NCBI RefSeq assembly: GCF_900108185.1
Contig: NZ_FNVA01000003.1
Location: 186,001 to 250,000 of the forward strand
DNA: 64,000 bases
Source: Bryocella elongata
GTDB lineage: Bacteria; Acidobacteriota; Terriglobia; Terriglobales; Acidobacteriaceae
Direction: 5' to 3'
The notes below the pieces were generated by a model. That model was given only the letters and a program-made list of their open reading frames with translations, was not told the DNA's origin and ran no database searches. A program made the position numbers and the translations under genes. This document shows positions 37,016 through 46,394 of this stretch, in pieces; position 1 is the stretch's first letter; every line of letters begins with the position of its first letter.

Positions 37016-38332
37016 TTAGGCGATGCGGGCGGCGACTGCGTCCAGGCTGGTCAGCATACGCTCGACGTAAAAGCGAAGCTCTTCCTGCGTGATGATGAAC
37101 GCGGGCGAGAACTGCAGGGAATGACCGAGCATGTTGCGGGTCATCACCTCGTTCTTGCGGGCCTGCCACAGCACCTGGTCGACGACGTTGGGGACGCGCT
37201 TGCGGGCGTCCTCGCAGATCTCGATTCCGGCGAGCAGGCCTTCGGTGCGAACCTGCTTGACCATGGAGTGGCGGCGAAGTGGCTCGAAGAGTTCGACCAT
37301 GGCCTTTGCCGCTTCCGCTCCGCGCTCGAGGACGCGCTCGGTCTCCATGATCTCGAGGTTCCTGAGGCCGACGGCGCAGGCCGTGGCGTGGCCGGAGTAG
37401 GTATAGCCGTGGCGCAGCACGCCGGCCTTGCCGCTGTAGAAGGGCTCCTGCACGCGCTCGTTGCAGAGGACAACACCCAGCGGCTGATAGCCGGAGGTGA
37501 CCGCCTTGGCGCCCGTGATGATGTCCGGCTGGATGCCGTAGTGCGCGCTGCCAAACCAGGCGCCGAGACGGCCGAAGCCGGTGATGACCTCATCGCAGAC
37601 CAGCAGCACGTCGTACTGACGACATAGGCGCTCGACTTCGGGCCAGTAGCCTGCGACGGGGGGATAGACGCCACCGGCTCCACGGACGGGCTCACCGAAG
37701 AACGCGGCGATCTCGTGACCGCGCTCGGCGAAGAGCTTCTCGAGCTCCTGCGTGCTGTCGGCCGCGACGACGTGCACGTCCTCGATCAGCGGGCCGTAGC
37801 CCTCTCGGTTGGCGGGGATGCCGGCGATCGAGGTACCGAAGCCTGCGATGCCGTGGTACGCCATGCCCCGGCTCACGATGACGCGCTTCTCGGGCCTGCC
37901 AAGGACGTTCCAGTAGCGGCGCACGATCTTGGCCGCCGTGTCGATGGACTCCGAGCCGCCGCTGGTGAGGAAGACGGCGGTGTTGGGCATGGGGCTCAGC
38001 GAGGCCACGCGCTCGGCGAGCTCCAGCGTGGTGTTGGTGGTCATGTCGCCGAAGGTGGAATATGTGGCGAGCTTGCGCATCTGCGCGGCAGCGGCCTCGG
38101 CGAGCTCCTCGCGGCCCCACCCCAGGGCGCAGTACCAGAGGCCCGCGGTGGAGTCCAGGTATCGGCGGCCTTCCGTATCCCAGATCCAGACGCCCTGCCC
38201 GCGTTCGAGCACCACGCGAGTCTCCGGCACCTTGCTCATGTCTGCGAAGGCGTGCCACAGGGGACTGGGGTGGGCGGCATGCGACGGATCGTTTTGCGAA
38301 GCGAGGGGCTCGGGAAGGGTCGCGGTGCTCAT
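37016..38332 (-). CDS. Class III (omega-type) PLP-dependent aminotransferase
   Basis: A 438-residue fold-type I aminotransferase. Landmarks: [73 protein letters not shown] (the cofactor Asp) and the PLP lysine Lys276 in [14 protein letters not shown]. The family transfers the omega-amino group of amines or omega-amino acids (beta-alanine, GABA, putrescine-like) to pyruvate or 2-oxoglutarate. It is followed by an ACS-type transporter on the same strand. No dehydrogenase for the resulting semialdehyde is adjacent. Confidence 0.87.
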   Translation of the reverse strand: MSTATLPEPLASQNDPSHAAHPSPLWHAFADMSKVPETRVVLERGQGVWIWDTEGRRYLDSTAGLWYCALGWGREELAEAAAAQMRKLATYSTFGDMTTNTTLELAERVASLSPMPNTAVFLTSGGSESIDTAAKIVRRYWNVLGRPEKRVIVSRGMAYHGIAGFGTSIAGIPANREGYGPLIEDVHVVAADSTQELEKLFAERGHEIAAFFGEPVRGAGGVYPPVAGYWPEVERLCRQYDVLLVCDEVITGFGRLGAWFGSAHYGIQPDIITGAKAVTSGYQPLGVVLCNERVQEPFYSGKAGVLRHGYTYSGHATACAVGLRNLEIMETERVLERGAEAAKAMVELFEPLRRHSMVKQVRTEGLLAGIEICEDARKRVPNVVDQVLWQARKNEVMTRNMLGHSLQFSPAFIITQEELRFYVERMLTSLDAVAARIA

Positions 38333-38461
38333 GGGAGAAGCCTTTGGAGTGGATTGGGAGTGAGGCGCGGCAGGAACGGCCTCTTGTGGCTCGACAGCTC
38401 AAGTCTATGGGCCTGCGGAAGCCGCCACAAGGCGGGCGATCCCGCGCGCGCCCCGGAACCT

Positions 38462-38491
38462 TTGACAGAGGCGGGGCAGGGGAAATATGGT
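38462..38491 (+). promoter_or_regulatory. Candidate sigma70 promoter for the zinc dehydrogenase gene
   Basis: TTGACA at 38462-38467 is a perfect -35 box; TATGGT at 38486-38491 follows after 18 nt as a reasonable -10 box. It lies about 58 nt before the TTG start at 38549 in the intergenic space divergent from the aminotransferase. Confidence 0.5.
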
Positions 38492-38548
38492 GAGTCGCAG
38501 TTACGCGTACAGGTAGCGCTAAAGCTCAGGCGCTCCAGGGGAGCCGAA

Positions 38549-39553
38549 TTGAGGGCGTTTCAACTGCAGGGGCCGGGTGAGGCCGCGGTCGTGGAGGTTC
38601 CTGGCCAGGAGCCGGAGCAGGGCGATGTGCTGCTGAAGATCGAGCTCGTGGGTATGTGCGGGACGGACCTTTCGAGCTTCCGCGGGGCGAATGCGATGCT
38701 GACCTTCCCACGGGTCCCGGGGCACGAGATTGCAGCGGTCGTCGTGGAAGGCGCCGATGATCTTCCGGCAGGCACCAAGGTGACCTTGTCGCCGTACACG
38801 AGTTGCGGGCTGTGTTCCAGCTGCCTGAAGGGCCGGCCGAACGCCTGCAAGAGCAACCAGACGCTGGGCGTGCAGCGTGAAGGCGCGATGCGCGAGTACC
38901 TGCGCATGCCGCGGGAGAAGATCTATACGGCAAACCTTGCGCCACGCGAGCTGGCACTGGTCGAGCCGCTGACGGTGGGCATGCATGCTGTGGCTCGCGG
39001 TCGCGTGACGGAACAGGACAAGGTGGCCGTCTTTGGCTGTGGCGGCGTGGGGCTCGGCGCTATTGCGGGTTCGGCGTTCCGTGGGGCGGAGACCATCGCC
39101 ATCGACATGGACGACAAGAAGCTGGAGGTGGCCCGCAAGGCCGGAGCGAAGCACCTGATCCACAGCAAGGACGAAGACCTGCACGAGCGGCTGACGGAGA
39201 TCACCGGTGGTTACGGCCCGGACGTGATGATTGAGGCCATCGGACTGCCGCAGACCTTCCGCGCTGCGGTGGAGGAGGTGGCGTTTGCCGGGCGCGTTGT
39301 GTACATCGGCTATGCCAAGGAGCCCGTGAGCTACGAGACGCGGCTCTTCGTGCAGAAGGAGCTCGACATCCTGGGCAGCCGGAATGCACTGCCGGAGGAC
39401 TTCCGCGAGGTGATCCGGCTTCTGGAGGCAGGGCACTTTCCGGTGGAGGATGCGATCAGCGCGGTGGTGCCGCTGGAGCAGGCAGCAGAGTACCTCGCCG
39501 ACTGGAGCGCGCATCCGCACAAGTACACCAAGATCATGGTCGCGTTCCCATAG
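38549..39553 (+). CDS. Zinc-dependent medium-chain alcohol/sugar dehydrogenase
   Basis: A 334-residue MDR dehydrogenase. The start is TTG 38549, six bases after AGGGGAG; the frame stays open far upstream across the aminotransferase gene, but that part is antisense and not coding. Catalytic zinc ligands are Cys37 (GMCGTD), His59/Glu60 (PGHE) and Glu139 (VEPLTVG); the structural zinc site is Cys86, 89, 92 and 100 ([15 protein letters not shown]). The NAD loop is GCGGVG at 164-169. It resembles L-galactonate, sorbitol and threonine dehydrogenases. Given the FucP permease and rhamnose mutarotase nearby, oxidation of a 6-deoxyhexose-derived acid or polyol is plausible but not shown. Confidence 0.85.
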   Translation: MRAFQLQGPGEAAVVEVPGQEPEQGDVLLKIELVGMCGTDLSSFRGANAMLTFPRVPGHEIAAVVVEGADDLPAGTKVTLSPYTSCGLCSSCLKGRPNACKSNQTLGVQREGAMREYLRMPREKIYTANLAPRELALVEPLTVGMHAVARGRVTEQDKVAVFGCGGVGLGAIAGSAFRGAETIAIDMDDKKLEVARKAGAKHLIHSKDEDLHERLTEITGGYGPDVMIEAIGLPQTFRAAVEEVAFAGRVVYIGYAKEPVSYETRLFVQKELDILGSRNALPEDFREVIRLLEAGHFPVEDAISAVVPLEQAAEYLADWSAHPHKYTKIMVAFP

Positions 39554-39588
39554 GTTGACGTCTGCCTCGCGAAGATTGATGACAAATC

Positions 39589-39602
39589 TTTCAACGGTGA
39601 AA
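39589..39602. promoter_or_regulatory. LacI-type operator candidate upstream of the FucP-type permease gene
   Basis: TTTCAACGGTGAAA is an imperfect 14-bp palindrome (12 of 14 positions) with a central CG, the typical architecture of LacI-family operators. It sits 88 nt before the permease start, and a LacI-type regulator gene lies just downstream in the locus. Binding by that regulator is inferred. Confidence 0.5.
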
Positions 39603-39689
39603 TAAGATTTTGACCTGCGATACAGGCATCTTCATGGAGCAGCCTGCGCGAGACGTTGTATAACGGCTAGGCCAAAGGATGCACCCTTC

Positions 39690-41054
39690 ATGAGCATGCC
39701 AACCTTTCACGGCTCCGGCGCGAAGGCGCGGAGTACGTCCTCGGGTTCCCTGTTTCCGGCCAGCCATCTGGCCGCGTTCCTGCTGACGACGTCGATCTTC
39801 TTCGTCTGGGGGATGTCGAACAACCTCACGGACATCCTGGTGCAGCAGTTCCGCAAATCGTTCGAGCTTTCGAACGTGGAAGCGCAGCTGGTGCAGACGG
39901 CGATCTTTGCCGCGTACTTCGTCATGGCCACGCCCGCTGCGTTACTGCTGCGGCGTTTTGGGTACAAGGTGGGGCTCGTCGTAGGCCTCGTCACCTTCGG
40001 GGTTGGGACATTGTCCTTCCTGCCGGCTGCGGCGGTGGGACGCTACACGCCGTTCCTCATCGCGTTGTTCGTTACGGGATGCGGCCAGGCATTTCTGGAA
40101 ACAGCGGCGAATCCTCTCATCGCACAGTTTGGCGACTCGGCGACGAGCGAGCGCAGGCTGAACTTCTCGCAGGCGTTCAACCCTCCCGGCACCGTGGCCG
40201 GCGTGCTGATCGGCACGTGGTTCATCTTCTCCGGTGTGGACAAGACGCCAGCGGAGGTTGCGGCGATGAAGGCGCAGGGGACCTACACGGCTTACCTGCA
40301 CGGCGAGACGATGCGCGTGGTGCCAACGTACGTGGCCATGGGCTGCGCTGTGCTGTTGCTGGCGGTATTCATCGCTCGGGCGAAGTTCCCCGCCAGCCTG
40401 GATGAGAAGTTGCTCGTCGACACGACGCAGGACAAGGCGAGCGCCGGCGCGTATGGAAGGCTGCTCCGCAACAAAGGGCTGATGTTCGCCGTGGTCGCGC
40501 AGTTCTTCTACGTGGGTGCGCAGATCAGCACGTGGAGCAACCTGATCTTCTACCTGCGCCGATACACCACGCTGAGCGATAAGGGCTCGGGCTACTTCCT
40601 CACGGGGACGCTGATCGCGCTGATGGTCGGCCGCATCGTCTCCGTGCCATTGATGCGATGGATCGCGCCCTCGCGGCTGATCGCGATTTACGCGGTGATC
40701 AACTGTGGGCTGATCGCTGTGGGTATGTTTGATCCGGGGATGACCGGGAGCATTGCGCTGCTGGCCACCAGCTTCTTCATGTCCGTGATGTTCCCGACGA
40801 TCTTCGCGCTGGGCGTCAAGGGGCTCGGCGAAGACACGAAGATCGCCGGAAGCTTCCTGGTGATGGCGATCCTTGGCGGCGCGGTCTTCCCTCCGCTGCT
40901 GAGCTGGATTGGCAAGGAGCTCGGCAGCCTGGCGCTGGGCTATGTGCTGCCGGGGATTGGCTATGTTGTGGTGGCAGTGTACGCGTTGATGGCGCCGCGC
41001 CTCTCGCCACCGGTGGGAGCCGATACCGTGGCCAACACGCCGCTCTATCCGTAG
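39690..41054 (+). CDS. fucP: FucP-type sugar:proton symporter (MFS)
   Basis: A 454-residue, 12-helix transporter of the FucP/FHS family. The N-terminus HLAAFLLTTSIFFVWGMSNN and the helix GCGQAFLETAANPLIAQFGD followed by ERRLNFSQAFNPPGTVAGVLIG are diagnostic for the L-fucose:H+ symporter family, which includes L-fucose, glucose/galactose and GlcNAc carriers. The sequence AYLHGETMRVVPTY in the central loop precedes helix 7. With the LacI regulator and L-rhamnose mutarotase that follow, uptake of L-fucose or L-rhamnose is the most likely role. A LacI-type operator candidate lies at 39589. Confidence 0.88.
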   Translation: MSMPTFHGSGAKARSTSSGSLFPASHLAAFLLTTSIFFVWGMSNNLTDILVQQFRKSFELSNVEAQLVQTAIFAAYFVMATPAALLLRRFGYKVGLVVGLVTFGVGTLSFLPAAAVGRYTPFLIALFVTGCGQAFLETAANPLIAQFGDSATSERRLNFSQAFNPPGTVAGVLIGTWFIFSGVDKTPAEVAAMKAQGTYTAYLHGETMRVVPTYVAMGCAVLLLAVFIARAKFPASLDEKLLVDTTQDKASAGAYGRLLRNKGLMFAVVAQFFYVGAQISTWSNLIFYLRRYTTLSDKGSGYFLTGTLIALMVGRIVSVPLMRWIAPSRLIAIYAVINCGLIAVGMFDPGMTGSIALLATSFFMSVMFPTIFALGVKGLGEDTKIAGSFLVMAILGGAVFPPLLSWIGKELGSLALGYVLPGIGYVVVAVYALMAPRLSPPVGADTVANTPLYP

Positions 41055-41084
41055 GGAGCGCGGGACTTGTTCTGAGGCTCTTTC

Positions 41085-41195
41085 GAGCATTTCCCCTGTT
41101 GATGGGTAACCGACCACGGCGTGCAGTGGCGTTTTCATTGGGGAAGACGCCCCTGATGATCGAGGAACTGGACTACACCTGCAGGGAAAATGCTC
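41085..41195. mobile_element. MITE-like element with near-perfect terminal inverted repeats
   Basis: GAGCATTTCCCCTG at 41085-41098 and CAGGGAAAATGCTC at 41182-41195 are inverted repeats matching at 13 of 14 positions, 83 nt apart. The right end touches the stop codon of the LacI-type gene. No protein is encoded inside and no target-site duplication could be confirmed. It could equally be a long cruciform repeat acting as a gene-end structure between the two convergent genes. Confidence 0.5.
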
Positions 41196-42253
41196 TAGCC
41201 CTTCCCGATTTTCTTACCGGGCCTGCTGGAGATCCCTCCACGGTCCGTCGAAGCACGCACCACGAGGCCGCCCTGCAGCACCACACGCTTCGTCCCGGCG
41301 GGCTTTGTGCCTTCAGGCGCCTGCACGATATCGAGGATCAGCTTCGCCGCGCGGCGACCGATCTCGTTGCTGCGCTGGTCGACACTCGAGAGCGGCACAC
41401 GGATCAGGCGGTTCGAGTGCAGATTGCCGCAGCCTATGACGGCAAGCGTCTTCGGCACGTCGATACCCTGGGCTACAGCCTCGAGGATTACACCGGAGGC
41501 GATGACGTCGTTGAAGCAGAAGATGCCATCGGGTGGACGCTTGAGCGATTGGAGCGTGCGCAGGGCCTGGATGCCGTGCTCATCGCCTTCGACGTCGCCG
41601 CTGCCGGCCTTGATGATGTATTCGGGAGGCACTTCCAGCCCATGCTTGCGCATGGTATCGAGAAACCCCTTGAGCCGGCGGCTGCCGGGGCTGGTATCGG
41701 GGCCCTGGATGTGCGCGATGCGCTTGCAGCCGATCTCGATGAGGTGCTCGGTGGCGATCTTGCCGGCGTTGTAGTCGTCGGAACCGACAAAGTGGGCCTC
41801 GAAGTTGTCGAAGTAGCGATCGAGCAGGATGAGTGGGGTGCCGCTTTGCTGGATCGGCGCGAGAGCCTCGGCGGAGCTCTGTGAGCTGGCCACGACGAGC
41901 GCGTCGAGGCGGTGCGCCATCATGTGCTCGATCTCTTTGCACTCCAGTTCGGGGTCCTCTTCCGACGAAGAGATGATGACGAAGTAGCCCTTCTCGCGCA
42001 GCACAGCGGAGAGGCCCTTTGCGACGTCCGCGAAGAAGGGGTGCATCAGGTCCGGCACGACGAAGCCGACCAGCATGGACCGGCCCGTGACCAGCGAACG
42101 CGCTGCGAGATTCGGCCGGTACCCCAGCTCCTGAACCCGTGCGGCGACGCGTTCACGGGTCTTGAGGCTGATGTCAGGATGATTGCGGAGGGCCTTGGAG
42201 ACGGTGACCAGGGAGATGCCCAGGTCGTCCGCGATGTCCTTCATCTTCACTGC
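41195..42253 (-). CDS. LacI-family transcriptional regulator
   Basis: From the ATG at 42253, 352 residues. The N-terminal helix-turn-helix is MKDIADDLGISLVTVSKAL with hinge HPDISLKTRERVAARVQELGYRPN, then the periplasmic-binding-protein-like effector domain beginning TGRSMLVGFVVPDLMHPFF. An in-frame ATG 18 nt upstream (42271) is inside the candidate operator and less likely. It probably represses the fucP, dehydrogenase and rhaM genes in the absence of sugar. A perfect CAATCGATTG palindrome next to its own -10-like TATAGT suggests autoregulation. Confidence 0.9.
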   Translation of the reverse strand, partial: AVKMKDIADDLGISLVTVSKALRNHPDISLKTRERVAARVQELGYRPNLAARSLVTGRSMLVGFVVPDLMHPFFADVAKGLSAVLREKGYFVIISSSEEDPELECKEIEHMMAHRLDALVVASSQSSAEALAPIQQSGTPLILLDRYFDNFEAHFVGSDDYNAGKIATEHLIEIGCKRIAHIQGPDTSPGSRRLKGFLDTMRKHGLEVPPEYIIKAGSGDVEGDEHGIQALRTLQSLKRPPDGIFCFNDVIASGVILEAVAQGIDVPKTLAVIGCGNLHSNRLIRVPLSSVDQRSNEIGRRAAKLILDIVQAPEGTKPAGTKRVVLQGGLVVRASTDRGGISSRPGKKIGKG

Positions 42254-42270
42254 CATGCGGCCACTATACA

Positions 42271-42280
42271 CAATCGATTG
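42271..42280. promoter_or_regulatory. LacI-type operator candidate at the regulator's own promoter
   Basis: CAATCGATTG is a perfect 10-bp palindrome with central CG, right beside the minus-strand -10-like hexamer TATAGT (42263-42268) and 17 nt before the regulator's start codon. Such sites are common autoregulatory operators for LacI-family proteins. Confidence 0.45.
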
Positions 42281-42356
42281 CCGTGGCCGCGCGGTGTTCC
42301 GGAGTGCGGTTTGCCTGCCGATTTCGCACCCTCTGATATTTCTGCGGGGAGGTGGC

Positions 42357-42707
42357 TCAGCTGAGGACCGGCTGCTGTTCGAGGTGGAAGATGAGATCCA
42401 TCGGCCGCCACTTCACGCCGGGCTCACTGCCGGGCAGCGCCTGCTGAAACTGCCACATCAGCTCCTCCCAGCGCTGCACGGCGGGGCTTCCTGCATCCAT
42501 CGCGGCTTTGCGCTCGAAGCTAAAGTTGTCCTCGGTCTCCATGATCATGAAGAGCCGGTTGCCCGTGAGGTAGATCTCCATCGAGTGGATCCCGGCCGCG
42601 AGGATACTCTGCCGGATCTCCGGCCAAACGTTCGCGTGATAGCGACGGTACTCGGTGATGAGTTCGGGGTCGTCCTTGAGGTCAAGCGCCATGCAATAGC
42701 GATTCAT
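42357..42707 (-). CDS. rhaM: L-rhamnose mutarotase
   Basis: A 116-residue RhaM-family protein, which interconverts alpha and beta anomers of L-rhamnose in the cytoplasm. The family signature EYRRYHANVWPEIRQSILAAG is present at about residues 19-39, with the catalytic histidine at position 24; the strand IHSMEIYLTGNRLFMIME and the segment ERKAAMDAGSPAVQRWEELM also match. It is transcribed ahead of the LacI gene, with 103 nt between the rhaM stop and the regulator's start. The closing motif PMDLIFHLE is typical of the family. No rhaA, rhaB or rhaD lies in the window, so the rest of the pathway must be elsewhere. Confidence 0.9.
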   Translation of the reverse strand: MNRYCMALDLKDDPELITEYRRYHANVWPEIRQSILAAGIHSMEIYLTGNRLFMIMETEDNFSFERKAAMDAGSPAVQRWEELMWQFQQALPGSEPGVKWRPMDLIFHLEQQPVLS

Positions 42708-42890
42708 GCGTTCCGATTCCGGGGATAGCCTCGTCCGCGGGTCGACCTGATCCCGCGGGCGGGGAAGTGCCAGTCCCGGGCATGGAAGCGCCCGGGAGAG
42801 CGTCCAGAGTAACCGCTAAAGGTTCCGTTTAGCAACGCCCCTGTGGCGCAGTTCCGGGCGGATGAGCAGAGCTTCGGGCGGCTGGCCCGC

Positions 42891-44420
42891 TCAGCGGACT
42901 CCGCGCACACGGATCGCTACGTAGAGCAAGGCGATGGAGCCCACGACCCACACGGGAGTCGTACGGAAGAGCTTCTTGAGCGGCATGCTCACGGGCTCCG
43001 GATTCACGGCCACGAGAGCGGCCACCATGCCGACCACGATGTAAAGCACGAGCGAGTAGGTGCGGGAGAGGAACATGCACGAAGTCAGCAGGCCCACCAT
43101 GGTGAGTCGAATGCAGAAGGCCGCATGTTCGAACTGCTGTGGCGACGAAGGCACGTCGAGGGAGGAGCGGAGGCCCACCGGGACGGCTGCCTGACTGCTT
43201 TCGAACGCCGCCATGCGCTCTTCATAGGTCAGCACGGGCGCGCGCATCGCGTTTCGAGAGCCGGGAAGAAAGCGCTGCGACGCGGGAATCGCAGGCCCGG
43301 CAACCGCGAGTGTGGGGACAGGCATTCCCGGAGCCGGCTTCTCGGAGGGCAGCATGGCCCAGGGGGCCTTCGTCGTCACCTCTTCCTCGCGCGCCAGCTT
43401 CTTTCGCGCCTCGCGGCCTTCCATCATCTTGGTCAGCGCAAACCAGCATGAGAGGAGAAGCGCGACGAAGAAGAAGTAGCCGAGAACCCCGGTCTCGGTA
43501 AACGACAGGATGTAGGAGTTGTGTGCGGTCTGGTGGGTGTCGGTGATCTCGGTGGTCTGCCACAGACCGATTCCGATGAAAGGGCTGCGCCGGAAGGCGC
43601 TGATGCTCTGGGCCCAGAGGGCTACGCGGGAGCCGTCGTCTTCCGAGATACCGCGGCCGCCCGTGACGCCCGTCGCGAGCAACCCAGCGAGCGCCCCGAC
43701 ACCAAGGATCGCCGACCCAAAGATGCTCAGGCGATCCTTGAAGGCGAAGATGACGACCGCGAGCAGGGCGACCAGTGTTCCGCGTGAGCGCGTGAGGTAA
43801 ATGCCGTAGATCAGATACGCCGCCGGCAGGAGGGTAAACAGGAAGTTGAAGATGTGCGAGCGGGGCTTCCAACGGAGCCAGAGCAGGGGGAGTGTGCAGA
43901 CGAGGAGCTGCCCGAAGTCGTTGGGATCCTGGATGACCCCGAGTCCGCGAATGCGCAAGGTCTGTGCGACGAGCGTGCCGCCGCCAATATTCTCCGAGAC
44001 GTTCTCCATCATGACGTACTGGCCAATGACTCCGGCGTGCTCCTGCAGGATGCCCTGCAGAACGATGAAGCCGGCGATCGCCCAAAGGAAGTAGGCCATT
44101 CCCGTGAGGTAGCTAAGCTTGCGGCAGGTGACGACGATCAGGATGCTGCCCACGATGAACGGCAGGAGGCCGCGAAACGCTTCCAGGGCACCCGTGATGT
44201 AGACGGGGATCAGCGAGACGCAGGCAATCATCGACCAGATGATGATGAGGTAGGCCTGTTGATGGCGGAAGGCCTGTGACCCCGGCAGGTAGAACACTCC
44301 GACGGCAAGCGCGATCAGCGCAAGGATCAGAGGGAGTCGCAGCTCATCGCCGGTGAGGCCGAAGGCCGCGGGCGACAGGAGCGCGGCTCCGAGGAAAAGC
44401 TGGGTGACGATGAAGCCCAT
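42891..44420 (-). CDS. O-antigen ligase/Wzy-type polymerase family membrane protein
   Basis: A 509-residue integral membrane protein with about ten hydrophobic helices. The largest loop contains the family's RGIS/H segment region: ESGRG-like GGRGISEDDGSRVALWAQSISAFRRSPFIGIG and then TDTHQTAHNSYILSFTETGVLGYFFF, which matches the Wzy_C/O-antigen-ligase signature (arginine and histidine pairs near the periplasmic loop). Residues about 330-440 form an unusual soluble insertion rich in Ala, Pro, Glu and Lys before the last two helices. It either polymerises or ligates exopolysaccharide units. It lies 46 nt downstream of the flippase gene on the same strand. Confidence 0.8.
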   Translation of the reverse strand: MGFIVTQLFLGAALLSPAAFGLTGDELRLPLILALIALAVGVFYLPGSQAFRHQQAYLIIIWSMIACVSLIPVYITGALEAFRGLLPFIVGSILIVVTCRKLSYLTGMAYFLWAIAGFIVLQGILQEHAGVIGQYVMMENVSENIGGGTLVAQTLRIRGLGVIQDPNDFGQLLVCTLPLLWLRWKPRSHIFNFLFTLLPAAYLIYGIYLTRSRGTLVALLAVVIFAFKDRLSIFGSAILGVGALAGLLATGVTGGRGISEDDGSRVALWAQSISAFRRSPFIGIGLWQTTEITDTHQTAHNSYILSFTETGVLGYFFFVALLLSCWFALTKMMEGREARKKLAREEEVTTKAPWAMLPSEKPAPGMPVPTLAVAGPAIPASQRFLPGSRNAMRAPVLTYEERMAAFESSQAAVPVGLRSSLDVPSSPQQFEHAAFCIRLTMVGLLTSCMFLSRTYSLVLYIVVGMVAALVAVNPEPVSMPLKKLFRTTPVWVVGSIALLYVAIRVRGVR

Positions 44421-44466
44421 GCGATGAGTTTAGCGCGAGAGATTCGCGATCCTTTTCTGGGTTTGA

Positions 44467-46002
44467 CTAGGCGGAAGCGGGTGTCATGAAGGCGATGACG
44501 GCCTCAAAGGCAGGGGTGATGGCACGTGGCAGCCGGTTCCCGATGAGAGCAAGACGCTCGCGATCGTGAGGCTCGAGCGCGCGAAACAGCCTCAGCAAGA
44601 CCGGGTAGATGACGCATCCACTGAGGACCGCGAGGAAGAACCCAGGCGCGCCCGGTACGTGATGGCTGATGAAGTATGCGAGGGCAGCCATGACGACGCT
44701 CGCGCCGCCAATCCGGAGGGCGGCCATCCAGGGGAAGTTGAGCCGGATCACCCGCGAGCAGGCCATCCAGATGACGACCACCCCGAAGGCCTGTCCGAGG
44801 CCGTTGCCCCAGGCAGCGCCCAGAGCTGCATAGCGCGGAATCAGGATCCAGTCGACCAGGCCGTTGAAGACGGCCGTGACGCAATACCAGTAGATGATCA
44901 CGTCCTGGCGGTCGGCGCTTCGCAGCAGGGTCTCGGGTACCCCTTGGAAGATGCGGGGAATCCCCAGGAGCACGGCAGTGATGAGCACGGGGACCGCCGG
45001 CAGATAACGCCCGCCGTATGCCATCTGGATCCCGGAGAAGGTGACAGCGGCGGCGCCCAGGCTGACGGGGACCGACATGAGCAGCAGAAAGCGGCAGGTA
45101 CTCCATGCCAGCTGACGGGTACGGTCGGAGTCGCGCCCGGACTCTCCCATCAGGGAGATCGAGGCTGCGCCCGAGAGCACGCGGGCCGCAGTCAGCAGGT
45201 TGCTGGTGAAGGTGAAGCTGACCGAGTAGAAGGCCATCTGCGCGGCCGTGGAGAAGTACTTCAGGAAGATCAGCTCGGAACGGTCCCACACCACGGTGGT
45301 GAGGAGTTGAAGCCCGATGCCCTGAACCGAAAAGCGGCGAATGCGCTGAATGAGCTCGGGCTCCAGAACGTCCAGGGGGAGCACGCTGAGCCTGCGGCGA
45401 ACCGGTCCGGTGCGGAGGATGACCTCCACAGTGCGGCCCACCAGAGTCGCGGAGGCAATGCCGATGAGGTCCCAGCGGAAGTAGATCGTTGCCGCGATCA
45501 CCAGAGCGTAGCTGATGAGGTAGCCGAAGGCGCTGAAGGTATTGGGCCGGAGATCCTCGAAGGCAGCATTGGCCTGGGCCGGCACCCAGGACATGAGGCC
45601 CGGGACGATGGAGGCCAGCAGAATGATGGCCATGGCTTTATACGAGGGGTCGCCAAAGAGAACCACCAGGAGGATGCTCAGGGTGGATATGCTGATGGCG
45701 CCGATGAGCTGATAGCGGTAGGCCAGGCGATACACAGCGCGCGCCGTTCCGAGGCGGCCCTGCGCCATGAACTCCATCATGTACTTTCGCGTGGCGACAG
45801 AGACGCCCTGCCCCGCAGTCTGGGTGAGCACCACAACGAAGAAGTTGATGTAGCTGAAGTGGCCGAGCTTTTCCGGGCCGAGGTAGCGCGCAACCGCGAT
45901 GCTGCTCGCAAAGAAGACAACAATCTCGATGACGGTCTCAAGGCCGTACCAGATCGAGTTGCGGAGGATCCTTACAGACGGCTTTTGATCAGAGACGCTC
46001 AT
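44467..46002 (-). CDS. Wzx-type oligosaccharide flippase (MATE/MOP superfamily)
   Basis: From the ATG at 46002, 511 residues; an in-frame ATG at 46098 adds 32 residues with no membrane character. About 12-14 hydrophobic helices, starting ILRNSIWYGLETVIEIVVFFASSIAVARYLGPEKLGHFSYINFF, which is the typical polysaccharide-synthesis flippase N-terminus with the ARYLGPEKLG loop. The protein would carry lipid-linked repeat units across the inner membrane for the polymerase encoded just downstream, so the two form a Wzx/Wzy pair. Confidence 0.85.
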   Translation of the reverse strand: MSVSDQKPSVRILRNSIWYGLETVIEIVVFFASSIAVARYLGPEKLGHFSYINFFVVVLTQTAGQGVSVATRKYMMEFMAQGRLGTARAVYRLAYRYQLIGAISISTLSILLVVLFGDPSYKAMAIILLASIVPGLMSWVPAQANAAFEDLRPNTFSAFGYLISYALVIAATIYFRWDLIGIASATLVGRTVEVILRTGPVRRRLSVLPLDVLEPELIQRIRRFSVQGIGLQLLTTVVWDRSELIFLKYFSTAAQMAFYSVSFTFTSNLLTAARVLSGAASISLMGESGRDSDRTRQLAWSTCRFLLLMSVPVSLGAAAVTFSGIQMAYGGRYLPAVPVLITAVLLGIPRIFQGVPETLLRSADRQDVIIYWYCVTAVFNGLVDWILIPRYAALGAAWGNGLGQAFGVVVIWMACSRVIRLNFPWMAALRIGGASVVMAALAYFISHHVPGAPGFFLAVLSGCVIYPVLLRLFRALEPHDRERLALIGNRLPRAITPAFEAVIAFMTPASA

Positions 46003-46394
46003 GCAGCGATACGGTGGCGCGGGCCAGAGCCCAGAGACGCTTCGCCGTTGAGTCTGAGAGAGGGGGCAGAAGGTTTCAATGCGCGGTCGATGTGGCAATT
46101 GTAGCTTGGCAATGTGAGTGGCCCGCGGCTATTGCCTTCGATCTTTGGTGGGATCTCCAGCGGTGTCTGGGCGCTCATTCTTCCCGGCCGCGCGATGACA
46201 CAGAGTGGTCATCTGGCGCTGTACCAAACAGCACTCAGGCATACCCCGAATGCCCCTTTTCGGGACGGTAGATTTCGCTGGAAGTGCATGACACGTGGGG
46301 CATAATGGAACCATACGCACAAAGACACGCTGAGCCGAGAAGCCGGGACGTGAGCCGTCCCTGATGCGCTGCCGCCACGGGCGAGGGATTGAGA
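46003..46394. other. Gene-free region of about 390 bp between divergent polysaccharide genes
   Basis: It should hold the promoters of the flippase and epimerase genes. A CATAAT hexamer at 46301-46306 could be a -10 box for the epimerase, without a convincing -35. Short open frames here have no Shine-Dalgarno site or recognisable sequence. I see no RNA gene. Confidence 0.4.

Noticed and set aside
37715-38548. Upstream extension of the zinc dehydrogenase frame
   Set aside because: It runs antisense to the aminotransferase gene and has no ribosome site; the TTG at 38549 with AGGGGAG fits the family N-terminus.
42805-42832. Inverted repeat GCTAAA/TTTAGC upstream of rhaM as an operator
   Set aside because: Short and asymmetrically spaced without the central CG of LacI-type sites; too weak to list as a feature.
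46114-46305. Plus-strand open frame of 63 codons before the epimerase
   Set aside because: GTG start without a ribosome site and a product without recognisable features.
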